Assembly (NCBI GenBank): GCA_937862815.1
Contig: CALMED010000018.1
Location: forward strand, 1-64,000
Source of the DNA: an uncultured Chitinophagaceae bacterium
Lineage (GTDB): Bacteria > Bacteroidota > Bacteroidia > Chitinophagales > Chitinophagaceae
Reading direction: 5' to 3'
Length of the DNA: 64,000 bases
Shown here: positions 37,420-47,290 of the stretch, piece after piece
How positions within the stretch are numbered: the first letter of the stretch is position 1
How the letters are laid out: every line of letters starts with the position of its first letter
Translations under genes and position numbers: made by a program
Notes under the pieces: model-generated
What the model saw: only the letters and a program-made list of their open reading frames with translations
Databases searched by the model: none
What the model was told of the DNA's origin: nothing

Positions 37420-38682
37420 CTACAAAGAATTAAATACCTGATGCAATCTACTTAAACTATTGTCCCGACTTATCTTTTCGGCAATTGAATTCAACATTTG
37501 AAGACGCTTTACTTCTGACAATTCAGCAGCTTCAATCAACTTATCAGAAAAAGAATTTATATCTCCGACAGGGGCCTTAAAACCTGTGACTCCATCAAGC
37601 AACTCGGAACCAAATCCAGTGTCAAACGAAACAGGAATTGCACCACAAGCCATAGCCTGGAGTAACATCTGAGGACCTGAGTCTTCTAAAGAAGCATTAG
37701 CATAAATATCAGCTAACCTGTAATAATCACCCAGAATTTTCAAATTCTTTGTAAACGGCAAAAAACGTAATTCGATGGAGCACTGTATGTCTTTTTCATC
37801 TCCAATTGCAATTAAAAGCATTTTTTTTGCTAAATCAGGCTTTTCCCTTTGAAGTAAATTCAAAGCATTGATTAATTCTTTAAATCCCTTACGCCGTTCA
37901 TAAAGGTTTAGAGCACCTAAAACAACTACAATTCGATTTTCAGGTATAGAGTAATTGATTCGAATAATTTTTTCTTTATCAATATAAAAATATTCTTCAG
38001 AAACTAATCCCTGAAATGAAGGAATATATTCCTGATATTTAAAAAGGCTTGATTGTCTTACTTGATTAAATGTAAAGTCTGAAAAGGCGAAAGCCTTAAT
38101 GCCATACTTCTCGATTGCTCTTTTCTTTTTTACAATGTTTTCAGCGGCGAGATGCCTTGTCTTTAAACACAAAGCGGGGCAGTCCATACAATTATGCATG
38201 TATCCAACACAATCCCAGGCATAATGACATCCTCCTGTGAATGGACTCATATCAGCCGTATAAACATAAGTAGTTGAGGAAAAATAGGTTCCGATTTTTC
38301 CTAAAATATCAAAATTCAGAAATCCACTTGTCCAGCATGCAACTATAACATCAGGTTTTATAGTAATTTTTTCCAAAATCTGCCTGAAAGTATATATAGT
38401 TCTCTGTTCAAAGGGTTCAAGAAAATAATAATCCTTGTTCGAGCTTTTTTTAGCTTTTAATGATCTGTTTTTCCATGTAAAAGGGATATATCTTCCATAT
38501 TTATTGATAAGCCTTTGCCATAAAGATAAAGGCACAACAGACACAAGATTAGAATCTGATCTTTTTTTTGCTACAACCATTTGAACCTCAAATCCACACT
38601 TCTCTAATCCTTCCAGTATCTCTTTATTGTAAAGACCAGCTCCACCAAAATCTGAAGTTGATAAAATTAATACGCTTCGCAT
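37420..38682 (-). CDS. Glycosyltransferase family 4 with cysteine-rich insertion
   Basis: A 420-residue protein. SVLILSTSDFGGAGLYNKEI is the N-terminal loop. PFTGGCHYAWDC followed by CMDCPALC near 150-170 is a Cys cluster found in a GT4 subgroup of capsule and colanic-type loci. RIVVVLGALNLYERRKGFKE near 245 and a donor-side acidic region ASLEDSGPQMLLQAMACGAI near 330 complete the GT-B fold. The gene is AT-rich, like its neighbours 36.5-40 kb. The four paired cysteines may bind a metal, which is speculative. Confidence 0.87.
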   Translation of the reverse strand: MRSVLILSTSDFGGAGLYNKEILEGLEKCGFEVQMVVAKKRSDSNLVSVVPLSLWQRLINKYGRYIPFTWKNRSLKAKKSSNKDYYFLEPFEQRTIYTFRQILEKITIKPDVIVACWTSGFLNFDILGKIGTYFSSTTYVYTADMSPFTGGCHYAWDCVGYMHNCMDCPALCLKTRHLAAENIVKKKRAIEKYGIKAFAFSDFTFNQVRQSSLFKYQEYIPSFQGLVSEEYFYIDKEKIIRINYSIPENRIVVVLGALNLYERRKGFKELINALNLLQREKPDLAKKMLLIAIGDEKDIQCSIELRFLPFTKNLKILGDYYRLADIYANASLEDSGPQMLLQAMACGAIPVSFDTGFGSELLDGVTGFKAPVGDINSFSDKLIEAAELSEVKRLQMLNSIAEKISRDNSLSRLHQVFNSL

Positions 38683-38764
38683 TAAAAATTATTCCCTATA
38701 TACGAATGAAAATATAACCAACTAAAATATTCGAAAAAAAAAGCTAAAATCACATTTTCTAAGC

Positions 38765-39694
38765 TCAACTAATAACTTTCTTTTTTCTCCAGAGAGTCCG
38801 GATTAACATTTTTAATGCGATTTTCTTTTGATAAAGATTTAGTTTTGAAAAAATAATCTTCATAAACAAGCTTAATCGAGGTTTATTTCGAATTTCTGAC
38901 TTAAGTATTGTAAATGCATCAAATTGTAATAACTGTTTTTCCATTTGATTTACAAGAGAAATTCCTCTTTCATCAAGTATATCCTGAAGTACTCTGAGCT
39001 CTTTAGATACAGTCTCTGGAAAGTACTTTTTTAAAACAGATTGACGTTCTATCTCCTGATCCTTACTTGTACTTTGCTGCGATGAAATTCCTGACATGTC
39101 AAATATCGACAAAACGACAGGAATATGTTTATAACTACATCCTGCAATTCCTGCCGTACGCATACAAAACTCCCAATCAGCAGTAAGTTTCAAGCTCTCA
39201 TCATATAACCCATATTTTTTATATACCTCTTTTGAAACTAATAAACCAGGGTGGTAAAGAACATGATTTAAAAAATATGATACAGAAACAGATTCTGGAC
39301 TTACTTTTTTATATTTTCGACCCCGGTCTGAAAAAAACAAATCACAGGCTGCAATCTGAATTCCTTCATCAAGATATTTCACTACAGAACTGACTGAATC
39401 ATTTTTAACCAAAGAATCTCCGCTATTTAAAATGAGAATAAAATCTCCAGTAGCAATACTTACTCCTTTATTTTGGGCATGAAAAATACCTTTGTCATTT
39501 TCGCTAACCCAATAATACAGACGGTCCGAGTATTCTTTTATCAACTCGACACTGCCATCATTACTACCACCATCAATTACTATATATTGAATGTTTGAGT
39601 AATCCTGATTTATAACAGAATTCATGGTAGCGCTTAACCCATCGTAATTATTATAATTTATAGTTATAATTGATACTAAAAAATCCCTTTTCAT
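38765..39694 (-). CDS. Glycosyltransferase family 2
   Basis: A 309-residue enzyme. It starts FLVSIITINYNNYDGLSATM, with IQYIVIDGGSNDGSVELIKE near 33-52 and the phrase WVSENDKGIFHAQNKGVSIA near 70. NSGDSLV near 100 takes the place of the DxD motif. The SENDKGI...NSGD pattern is that of the WcaA/AmsE-like group. The ATG overlaps the upstream gene's TAA by one base (TAATG). AT-rich. Confidence 0.9.
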   Translation of the reverse strand: MKRDFLVSIITINYNNYDGLSATMNSVINQDYSNIQYIVIDGGSNDGSVELIKEYSDRLYYWVSENDKGIFHAQNKGVSIATGDFILILNSGDSLVKNDSVSSVVKYLDEGIQIAACDLFFSDRGRKYKKVSPESVSVSYFLNHVLYHPGLLVSKEVYKKYGLYDESLKLTADWEFCMRTAGIAGCSYKHIPVVLSIFDMSGISSQQSTSKDQEIERQSVLKKYFPETVSKELRVLQDILDERGISLVNQMEKQLLQFDAFTILKSEIRNKPRLSLFMKIIFSKLNLYQKKIALKMLIRTLWRKKKVIS

Positions 39695-40551
39695 TATTTT
39701 CTCTTTATAAATAAATAAAAAGGACGAAAAATTCTTAAAAATTTCCTCAAAGAAAACGGTCGCAATAACCAGCTCTTGAAATAATACTTAAAAGAATTCG
39801 AGTATTCACCAAGTTCAAAATAGCTACTTGCAATTGATTGAAGATAAGGCACCTCTAATTCACTATATCTTTTAAACAAATCCCTATGCTTATTCAAAAT
39901 ATACAATGTATCATTTACCTTATTTTTTAAATTTTTACTTCCTCCAAAACCAGATATTATATAATACATTCCTGTACTGTCGGTAAAGCCACGCCTCACT
40001 TTGTTTTTAAAAAAACGAAAACTCAGTTCTGCGTTTTCACCAAAGCGAATATTGGAATCGTACATTCCCAACTTTACAAAGAAATCCCGCTCTACACAAA
40101 ACGCTCCTGTCAAAAACAATCCATTACGATCTTCTACCGTATCCCTGTAAGGGAACCGGGCCTTTGTTACCTTCACGGTTTGTTTACTTTGATCCCGCAC
40201 TTCCACATCACAAAAGGCAATATCGTATTGCCCAGTGCCAAGTAACAGATGGAATTGCTCCAGCCAGTCTGGCGCCACCCAATCATCTGCATCCAGAAAG
40301 GAAAGGTAGCGGCCGCTGCTACATGCCACTCCTTTATTACGGGCAGCCGTAACGCCCTGGTTTTCCTGGTAAACGTATTTGAGGTTGGAAGATGTATAAC
40401 CTTTAACAATCGTTGCTGTTTCATCAACCGATCCGTCATCCACTACAATGATTTCAAAATCAGAAAAACGTTGTTGATGCAGCGAATCCAGTGTGGTTCG
40501 GATGGTTTGCGCTTTGTTATACGCAGCAATAACGACACTGAAAAAAGGCAT
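39694..40551 (-). CDS. Glycosyltransferase family 2
   Basis: About 285 residues from the ATG at 40551, which overlaps the upstream stop as TGATG; a longer frame upstream is less likely. It carries FSVVIAAYNKAQTIRTTLDS, IIVVDDGSVDETATIVKGYT, and the DxD-type motif SFLDADDWVAPDW near 90. A C-terminal tail of about 60 residues is basic and AT-rich, unlike the higher-GC first half. That change in composition within the gene suggests a recombination joint near 40.05 kb. Confidence 0.88.
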   Translation of the reverse strand: MPFFSVVIAAYNKAQTIRTTLDSLHQQRFSDFEIIVVDDGSVDETATIVKGYTSSNLKYVYQENQGVTAARNKGVACSSGRYLSFLDADDWVAPDWLEQFHLLLGTGQYDIAFCDVEVRDQSKQTVKVTKARFPYRDTVEDRNGLFLTGAFCVERDFFVKLGMYDSNIRFGENAELSFRFFKNKVRRGFTDSTGMYYIISGFGGSKNLKNKVNDTLYILNKHRDLFKRYSELEVPYLQSIASSYFELGEYSNSFKYYFKSWLLRPFSLRKFLRIFRPFYLFIKRK

Positions 40552-41552
40552 CACTGAAACTGTTTCAATTGACGGAAATGATGAAACGCAATCCAACTGT
40601 CTTTCCAGAATGCCTTCATCCGGCTTAAAAGAACAACTTCTCCAATGGCACCTGTTTCAGGTTTATACGCTCCTGGAACGAACAATCGCTTCAAAACAAA
40701 CAGAAGCCAGATAAGGGTTGTTTTGAGCAAGCCTATTACATACAACGATGTAAACGTGAAAACAGATGGTTTTGCTACCTTGAAAAAAGCATGATAGGCG
40801 ATCAGGCGGGCGCAACCTGCTGCAATTCCTGCTTTTAACCGAAGGTAATAGGGCCATTGCAACCTGTCAGCAGATATGCAATGATAAAAACGCAAACCAC
40901 TATCATAAACCAATGAATAACCGGCCAGTTGTACCAGGTAACACCACTCTACATCTCCACCGGAAACCAATTGCTTTCCTTTACGATCGGTTAGTACCGT
41001 TGTAAATCCTTTCTCAAACCAATGCAGCAACGCAGGTTTGTAAAACAAACATCCGGCGCCATACAATTCAGAAGGGCGCTCAACCAACAAGCCATCCTTT
41101 TCAGCCTGTGGCCCAACCGCATAACTGTGACTGTACCGTTCAAACCACTCAGGCGGTACAGATTCAAACCGGGGAATGCCGCATCCTCCCAAAGCGCCTG
41201 CAGTTGGTTGTTGCTTCAAAATACGCACGGCCTGCACCAGGTAATCGGGAAACAACTCATTATCATCATCACAGAACAGAATCCAATCAAAAGAAGCGGT
41301 ATTGATTCCTTTTAATCGTGCAAAATTGAGTCCGGGTCTTACTTCGGTTATCACAGTAACCGTACCTGTATACTTTTCCCCGTTTACAACCGAAATACAA
41401 AAAGTACCGGTACCATCGGTGGAAGCATTATCTACAATAATGATCTCCGTTTCAAGACCAGCTGGTTTTTCTAATTGAAAAAGAGCTTCCAGTACAGGCT
41501 TCATTCTACCAGAACCATTGTGGGTACATACGATAATCGAAATACCCCTCAT
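40551..41552 (-). CDS. Glycosyltransferase family 2
   Basis: A 333-residue enzyme. It starts ISIIVCTHNGSGRMKPVLEA, with TEIIIVDNASTDGTGTFCIS near 34 and the metal motif FCDDDNELFPDY near 92. The region VSGGDVEWCYLVQLAGYSL near 213 carries the acceptor-side ED/W-type residues. Two hydrophobic segments near 265-295 may be membrane-associated. It overlaps the genes on both sides by one to four bases. Confidence 0.9.
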   Translation of the reverse strand: MRGISIIVCTHNGSGRMKPVLEALFQLEKPAGLETEIIIVDNASTDGTGTFCISVVNGEKYTGTVTVITEVRPGLNFARLKGINTASFDWILFCDDDNELFPDYLVQAVRILKQQPTAGALGGCGIPRFESVPPEWFERYSHSYAVGPQAEKDGLLVERPSELYGAGCLFYKPALLHWFEKGFTTVLTDRKGKQLVSGGDVEWCYLVQLAGYSLVYDSGLRFYHCISADRLQWPYYLRLKAGIAAGCARLIAYHAFFKVAKPSVFTFTSLYVIGLLKTTLIWLLFVLKRLFVPGAYKPETGAIGEVVLLSRMKAFWKDSWIAFHHFRQLKQFQ

Positions 41553-42679
41553 AAATATTTATATTTCAGGTTTGCCATCCGGTTCAGCACCGGTGCCATG
41601 AAACCAAACTTTCGATGTCTGTTCACTTGCAGATGCTTTTGAAAAACGACAGCCAATAAACGATTACTGAATGAAGCTGAATAACCGAGTGCTGAAAAGA
41701 AGTGATGAAAACGTGGACGCAATTGCTCAAGAACAAATTGAGTAAATGCCGGATCATACCGGTAGCGAAATGAAAGATAAGAACACATCATAGCAAAATC
41801 TGAACCCTGAAATTGAAGTTGTTGCTGTTGCTGCTCCTGTTTCATCAGTTGAACAGATGGTTCTATTTTTCCCTGCATTACACTAACACCCAGGCACATC
41901 AATAAAATTCGCTTTAAAGAAGAAGCGGTATCAATTGAATATGCCTTGTTCAACGGACTGTCTGCACAAATCCGGTTGTCTTTAGAAGGAGCCCGTAACA
42001 AAACGGTTTTCAGTGCCTCATACATCGCAAATGCATTGCGGCTCATACTTTCATCCACGATTCTGTAATCTACCAAAGGCATTTGAATCACATGCAGATC
42101 GCCATGCCCGCTTTTAGCAACCCGCATCCAGAAATCCCAGTCTTCGGCGCTCTTCAGCGATTCATCAAATAATCCAGCTGCTTTGGCGGCCTGCGTTCTG
42201 ATAAACATACTGTGCACTGGCCCTGCATTGCCTTCCAGGATACCCGGCAATAACTGATTTTCCTGCTGTGGTATGGATGTATGCAATATTGTTCTCTCCG
42301 CACCATAGCAATACCTGTATCCGGTTTGTATCAAACAAGAATCCCGATGCTTTTGCGCAGCAGTAACCACATGCTGATAACAGTCTGGTAATATGCAATC
42401 GTCTGCATCTAAAAACTGAAGTATAGATCCGGTTGCCGCCAGCATACCAGCATTTCGGGCTGAAGACAAACCTCCATTTGACTTCGAAATTACCTGTATG
42501 CGATGGTCGTCTTCTGCAAAGCTGCGGGCCACATTTTCAGTATCATCAGTCGAGCCGTCATTCACTACAATAGCTTCCCAGTCTGTATAGTCCTGCTCCT
42601 GAAGTGAATACAAGGCATCAGGAAGATAATGTGCCTGATTGTAACAAGGTATAATAACCGAAATCTTAAACGGGTTCAT
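41549..42679 (-). CDS. Glycosyltransferase family 2
   Basis: About 376 residues from the ATG at 42679, which forms ATGA with the stop of the fucosyltransferase gene; the 20 codons upstream lie inside that gene. Motifs are ISVIIPCYNQAHYLPDALYS, AIVVNDGSTDDTENVARSFA and the DxD-type LQFLDADDCILPD near 85-97. A Gln-rich stretch (KQEQQQQQLQFQ) interrupts the C-terminal half. The C-terminal domain is larger than in minimal GT2 enzymes. Confidence 0.9.
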   Translation of the reverse strand: MNPFKISVIIPCYNQAHYLPDALYSLQEQDYTDWEAIVVNDGSTDDTENVARSFAEDDHRIQVISKSNGGLSSARNAGMLAATGSILQFLDADDCILPDCYQHVVTAAQKHRDSCLIQTGYRYCYGAERTILHTSIPQQENQLLPGILEGNAGPVHSMFIRTQAAKAAGLFDESLKSAEDWDFWMRVAKSGHGDLHVIQMPLVDYRIVDESMSRNAFAMYEALKTVLLRAPSKDNRICADSPLNKAYSIDTASSLKRILLMCLGVSVMQGKIEPSVQLMKQEQQQQQLQFQGSDFAMMCSYLSFRYRYDPAFTQFVLEQLRPRFHHFFSALGYSASFSNRLLAVVFQKHLQVNRHRKFGFMAPVLNRMANLKYKYL

Positions 42680-43593
42680 TGCTTTCGGCTTTTCTTCAGG
42701 TTGTAGCTGTCCCACTTTCTGGACAAAATAGCCGGCCAACGACGCCAGCTGGCGGCAACTGGTTTCACTGATGTCGTAAATATTCGCTGGAAGAATGCAA
42801 ATATCAGCTCTTCCTGAATGTATTGATTGAGTTTGTTTTCCTGAAACCAGGGTTCACTTAACAAAGCAGCCATAGCTTCCGGGTTTTGATCTAACTCAAT
42901 AATTCGTTGAATTACTGACTCGTCATCCCCGTAATCATGCCAGTTGACAAAACTTTTTGTATTAAAATCTTTATGAACCTCCGGACTCCCCCAATAAACA
43001 GGAATCGTATTAACAAACATGGGCTGAAACACTTTCTCCGTCACATAACCACGATAAGAGGAATTTTCAAAAGCCAAAACAAACTTATAATCTTTAATAA
43101 ACTCTATTTTGTCAGTAACAGCACCACCAATGTTATTCAGATGCTTTCCACCAGAATCGACCTGCTTATAACGGGAGAGCTTGTGAAAGAAGTCGATCCG
43201 TTTATGTGCCTGTGGATTCGATACCACCATACAGCAGAATTTTGTCTTTTCAGAAAGAAACCTATCCAGTGTAGGTTTTGGCTTTGTAAGCTCAACGGAA
43301 TTTAATCCATCCCATATTCCGTACAGCGGCAAACGGTAATGATTCTTTCTGGTATTGAAGTCAAAACTGATTGCATAATCACATGCCCAGAAGTCGGGTC
43401 TGCGGTTTTCTGCTGTGTAAAAAATGCGTGCACAATTGTATCGGAGATACTGATGGCCATAAGTAGAGTAAATCAGAAAATCAGGCTGATCAGAAAGTTC
43501 AATATCAAAATGACGGGTAAGAAATTGATAAAACCAGTTATTGTCAGGCTCAAATCCTTTCCAGAAATCAGAAAAAGCAACTTTAATTTTCAT
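42676..43593 (-). CDS. GT10-family alpha-fucosyltransferase
   Basis: A 305-residue protein from the ATG at 43593; a TTG eight codons upstream would overlap the previous gene. The GT10 donor-binding motif is clear: KFVLAFENSSYRGYVTEKVF, followed by NTIPVYWGSPEVHKDFN, near 175-215. GT10 enzymes move fucose from GDP-fucose to the 3- or 4-OH of N-acetylglucosamine or glucose, as in Lewis-type glycans. GDP-fucose genes (gmd, fcl) are not in the window. Confidence 0.9.
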   Translation of the reverse strand: MKIKVAFSDFWKGFEPDNNWFYQFLTRHFDIELSDQPDFLIYSTYGHQYLRYNCARIFYTAENRRPDFWACDYAISFDFNTRKNHYRLPLYGIWDGLNSVELTKPKPTLDRFLSEKTKFCCMVVSNPQAHKRIDFFHKLSRYKQVDSGGKHLNNIGGAVTDKIEFIKDYKFVLAFENSSYRGYVTEKVFQPMFVNTIPVYWGSPEVHKDFNTKSFVNWHDYGDDESVIQRIIELDQNPEAMAALLSEPWFQENKLNQYIQEELIFAFFQRIFTTSVKPVAASWRRWPAILSRKWDSYNLKKSRKQ

Positions 43594-43600
43594 ACAAACC

Positions 43601-44713
43601 TTACTGCAACTGTTCAATCATATCACGAAAAGCCTCACCCATTTTTTTTTCAGAAAAATGCTCAGCAATCCGCTTATGGTTGTACTGCCCCCAAAACAAA
43701 CGAAGTTCAGATGAGTGGATCAGAGACACCAGATGTTCGGCCAATCCAACAGCATCGTCAACCGATGATAAAAATGGATACTCATTGCCTAATGCAAACC
43801 GGCAACCCTCATTGTTGGTTGCCACTACGGGTAAACCGCCTGCCATACATTCCAGCACTGCGTTGGGCAAACCTTCTGCTTTGGAACTGAGAACGCCAAT
43901 AGTAGCAGTAGCTATCAGCTGCTGAATATCTGAAACCAATCCTAACAGCTGAACCGAATCTTCTAACTGCTCCTCTTTTATAAACTGTCTTACAGTTACT
44001 TCATTATTTCCTGACCCCCCAGCCAGCAGCAATTGCAGATCCGCTCCTTTATTTTGTTCCATCACTAGTTTCCACGCTCTCAGAAGGGTGATATGATCTT
44101 TGTTTACATGTAAATTTCCAATCATCAGTACCCTGATTGATGCGCCTGGTGAAGCAGCTTGCTTCTGCAATAATGGTACAGCATTTGGAATAACAGTCAT
44201 TGTTTTAATCCCTTGTTGCTGCAAAAAAGCAGCACTGGCAGGCGAGTTGGCTGCCCAATGCGAACAGTTCATTAAAGCTTTCTTCTCAAAGGTAGTACCT
44301 GAAAAATACAAGCCAACATCCCGCTGATTCCAGATACAGGCTTGTGCACAAGTAAACTTCCAGTAACGTCCCAACAGGATATTGGGCTCATAGGTAAAAG
44401 GCAATACGGTTGTTGGTTGTAAACGTTTGAAGAACAAAAACAACTTAAGCAGTAAATATTTTTTTTTTAACCTGAATGCAAACGAACCCTTGTTTTGAAA
44501 TAATAATTTTTCATTGAATCCAATGGGAATAATTGTAAGGTTACGCTCTTGAAACCATTTGGCCGCTTCGGGTTTAGCAGTACCAAAGTAAACAACACTT
44601 ACCTTATTATTCTGATTTTGCAGATAGCTGGCTAAATAGCTGACCTGTCTTTCTGCACCGCCAGTCTGGAGTCGTTGCAATACAAAAACAATATGCCTTT
44701 TACTTTCGTTCAC
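43601..44713 (-). CDS. Glycosyltransferase family 4
   Basis: A 370-residue GT-B enzyme. It starts HIVFVLQRLQTGGAERQVSY, with SIRVLMIGNLHVNKDHITLL near 200 and GVLSSKAEGLPNAVLECMAG (E-x7-E) near 283-300. The middle, CAQACIWNQRDVGLYF, is family-typical. It ends seven bases before the GT10 fucosyltransferase gene and so is likely co-transcribed and part of the same oligosaccharide assembly. Confidence 0.9.
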   Translation of the reverse strand: MNESKRHIVFVLQRLQTGGAERQVSYLASYLQNQNNKVSVVYFGTAKPEAAKWFQERNLTIIPIGFNEKLLFQNKGSFAFRLKKKYLLLKLFLFFKRLQPTTVLPFTYEPNILLGRYWKFTCAQACIWNQRDVGLYFSGTTFEKKALMNCSHWAANSPASAAFLQQQGIKTMTVIPNAVPLLQKQAASPGASIRVLMIGNLHVNKDHITLLRAWKLVMEQNKGADLQLLLAGGSGNNEVTVRQFIKEEQLEDSVQLLGLVSDIQQLIATATIGVLSSKAEGLPNAVLECMAGGLPVVATNNEGCRFALGNEYPFLSSVDDAVGLAEHLVSLIHSSELRLFWGQYNHKRIAEHFSEKKMGEAFRDMIEQLQ

Positions 44714-44719
44714 ACTGAA

Positions 44720-45433
44720 TTACTTACCCCTTCTCTTCAAAGTTCTGAATTTGTAATTCAGATATCTGTCAAGACGAAATAAAAATAACCGAATTTTTTC
44801 CCCTGTAGTAAGCTTTCCCAAATGAAAAATATCATCCGTTAAATTGATACAAAGTCTGTACCCCTTAGAAATCAAAAAATCTTTAATACGGTTATCATTA
44901 TAGTTGTTTTCAACCAGAATCAGTTTGGGCTGAACCATATCAAATGGCAAGGTGCTTATAATTGGCCATTCGTTGCCTTCAGTATCAACACTCAGAAATT
45001 CAATTTGCTGAATGCTGTATTTTTTTAATAAGGAATCAAGTCTGACACCCTTGACTTTAATTTCCTCAACGGCTCCCCCATTTTGAGCAATGGTTTTTTG
45101 TATGCGCTCCAGATGTCTGTGATCATATTGCTCAGTGATACCACTAAGCATTTCACCATAACCAGAAATTCTTGTAAATGAAAAATCCTTTTCCTCATCA
45201 CTCACACAAACATTCTCAGCATAACATGAACGAACTTTCTTTAAATCAGCAAAAACTTCCGGAATCGGTTCAATACACAAACCGTTCCAGCCCATTTTTT
45301 TTTCAAAAAAACAGGAATTGGAAAACGTTACACCATTATGAGCTCCGATGTCAACAAAAAAACCATCCCTTTTCCCCTTAAAGAATACCTTATGAAGAAA
45401 TTCATCTTGTCTGTCCTGTGAATAATAATTCAT
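44720..45433 (-). CDS. FkbM-family methyltransferase
   Basis: A 237-residue protein. It starts MNYYSQDRQDEFLHKVFFKG, then DGFFVDIGAHNGVTFSNSCF (SAM site, near 23-42), GLCIEPIPEVFADL, and IEFLSVDTEGNEWPIISTLP near 150. The SQ-x-x-QDE beginning is typical of the Methyltransf_21 subgroup linked to glycans. It starts one base after the asparagine-synthase stop. It probably O-methylates a sugar of the glycan. Confidence 0.9.
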   Translation of the reverse strand: MNYYSQDRQDEFLHKVFFKGKRDGFFVDIGAHNGVTFSNSCFFEKKMGWNGLCIEPIPEVFADLKKVRSCYAENVCVSDEEKDFSFTRISGYGEMLSGITEQYDHRHLERIQKTIAQNGGAVEEIKVKGVRLDSLLKKYSIQQIEFLSVDTEGNEWPIISTLPFDMVQPKLILVENNYNDNRIKDFLISKGYRLCINLTDDIFHLGKLTTGEKIRLFLFRLDRYLNYKFRTLKRRGK

Positions 45434-45434
45434 A

Positions 45435-47282
45435 TTAATTACGTTGGGTTTGACTAAGCCATTCTTGTAAGAATATCAGTAACCACTGGTGACCGGCATG
45501 TTCTCCCTCTGCAATATCTTCAAGTGCTTTTCTGTTAAACAAATCTGAAAAGCCAACCTGCCTGTCAAGAATCCGCTCCCTGATCTCATTTCTGCTTTTA
45601 CCGTTCTTGCCAAACCAATCTGAAACAGGAACAGCAAAGCCCATTTTGGGTCTGTAAATAAAGTCTTCTGAAAAATAACCTCCCAAAAGTTTTTTTAATA
45701 ACATTTTTCCATGCCAATGTTTCACTTTCTTACCAATCAGGATTGATTGCGGAATAGAAGAAGCAAACGCTGCCACTTTAATATCAAGTAAAGGAGTTCT
45801 TGTTTCAAGACTATGCATCATACTGGCAATATCTACTTTTGTAAGCACATCACCAGGCAAATAGGAATTAAAATCAACATACTGAGCCTTTTGAAAATGG
45901 CGGTAGGATGCTGCTTCCTGAAACAATTCACGAACCATCAGGTCACCTTGCTCTGTTAGGTGTTCAGCTATTTCCTTTTTCCATAACCCGGCACGCTCTG
46001 CTGCACTGAAGTATTGTACAATACGAAGCCAGTTTTCAGGTGATGCTGCTCTTAAAGGAAACTTTAACGGGTATACAATATTCAGATATGGGTATAAACA
46101 TTTTTTAAACCCAGACAAATGTTCAGGTACCGGCTGCACATATCGACTCCATTTTTCTGTATAACTCCGGTATCCGGCAAGCAACTCATCACCTGCGTCG
46201 CCGGTAAGCACCATAGTAACATGGCGCCGTGCCAACCGGCTTACATACCAGGTTGGGATAGCCGAGCTGTCACCAAAAGGTTCTCCGTAATGACGTACCA
46301 GCTGTGGCAAAATACCCAAAGCATCCGGTTCCACGACTTCAGTAAAGTGCTCAGTACCCCAACGTTTGGCAACAGTTTCGGCATACTGTAATTCGTTAAA
46401 ATCCTCATTTTCGAAGCCAATACTGAACGTTTTTACCGGCACCTGCATGTGTTGAGCCATATAACTCACAATAACACTACTGTCAATGCCGCCCGATAAA
46501 AAAGCACCAAAAGGCACATCACTTACCAAGTGAGCATTTACAGATTCCTTTATCACGGCTTCCAAACCCTCCATCCATTCAGCTTCCGTTTTTGCTTCAG
46601 ACTCATGGAAACTCCATTTCCAGTAACGCCTCATCTCTAGAATTGCCCCATTAAAACCAACCCGCATCCAATGGGCAGGTGGCAACTTTTTCGCTTCTTT
46701 GTAAATAGTAAACGGTGCAGGAATATATTGCAATTGCAGGTATAGATTCAGCGCCTCTGTATCAATTGACAGCTTTAAATCAGAAACTTCCTTCAACGCC
46801 TGCAACTCACTTGCAAAACAAAAGGCTGATTCAGAAGCTGCATAAATCAATGGTTTAATTCCAAAGTGATCCCGTGCAAGAAATAGCTCCTTATTTTTTA
46901 TGTCTAGCACTGCAAAAGCAAACATACCTCTTAATCTTTCTACACAGGCAGGTCCCCACTCTTCGTAACAATGAACAACCACTTCAGTATCACTCTGCGT
47001 CTTAAAGTGATAACCCAGGCCAATTAAATCTTTACGTAATTCAAGGTAGTTGTAGATTTCTCCGTTGAAGGTAATCCACAAAGTACCTTCTGTATTTGAT
47101 AGTGGTTGTTTACCGCCTTCCAGATCAATGATGGAAAGCCGACGGTGCGCAAAACCAATGTGTTCATATAGAAAAGCTCCGGAACCGTCAGGTCCACGAT
47201 GCGCCAACTGATTTGACATATTCACCAAATCCTTTTCAACAACAAAACGATCTTTCAGCAATAGCCCGGCTATACCACACAT
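45435..47282 (-). CDS. asnB: Asparagine synthase-like glutamine amidotransferase (AsnB family)
   Basis: A 615-residue two-domain protein. The N-terminal class II glutaminase starts MCGIAGLLL, where Cys2 is the nucleophile, and has AHRGPDGSGAF and FNGEIYNYLELR. The C-terminal synthetase has the PPi-loop SGGIDSSVIVSYMA near 258 and GDAGDELLAGYRSY near 355. Canonical enzymes make asparagine from aspartate. Many copies inside surface-glycan loci instead form amides on uronic acids, as WbpS does in Pseudomonas O-antigen. The epimerase at 53396-54469 could supply such a uronic acid. Which activity applies is not decided by sequence. Confidence 0.92.
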   Translation of the reverse strand: MCGIAGLLLKDRFVVEKDLVNMSNQLAHRGPDGSGAFLYEHIGFAHRRLSIIDLEGGKQPLSNTEGTLWITFNGEIYNYLELRKDLIGLGYHFKTQSDTEVVVHCYEEWGPACVERLRGMFAFAVLDIKNKELFLARDHFGIKPLIYAASESAFCFASELQALKEVSDLKLSIDTEALNLYLQLQYIPAPFTIYKEAKKLPPAHWMRVGFNGAILEMRRYWKWSFHESEAKTEAEWMEGLEAVIKESVNAHLVSDVPFGAFLSGGIDSSVIVSYMAQHMQVPVKTFSIGFENEDFNELQYAETVAKRWGTEHFTEVVEPDALGILPQLVRHYGEPFGDSSAIPTWYVSRLARRHVTMVLTGDAGDELLAGYRSYTEKWSRYVQPVPEHLSGFKKCLYPYLNIVYPLKFPLRAASPENWLRIVQYFSAAERAGLWKKEIAEHLTEQGDLMVRELFQEAASYRHFQKAQYVDFNSYLPGDVLTKVDIASMMHSLETRTPLLDIKVAAFASSIPQSILIGKKVKHWHGKMLLKKLLGGYFSEDFIYRPKMGFAVPVSDWFGKNGKSRNEIRERILDRQVGFSDLFNRKALEDIAEGEHAGHQWLLIFLQEWLSQTQRN

Positions 47283-47290
47283 AAAATAAA

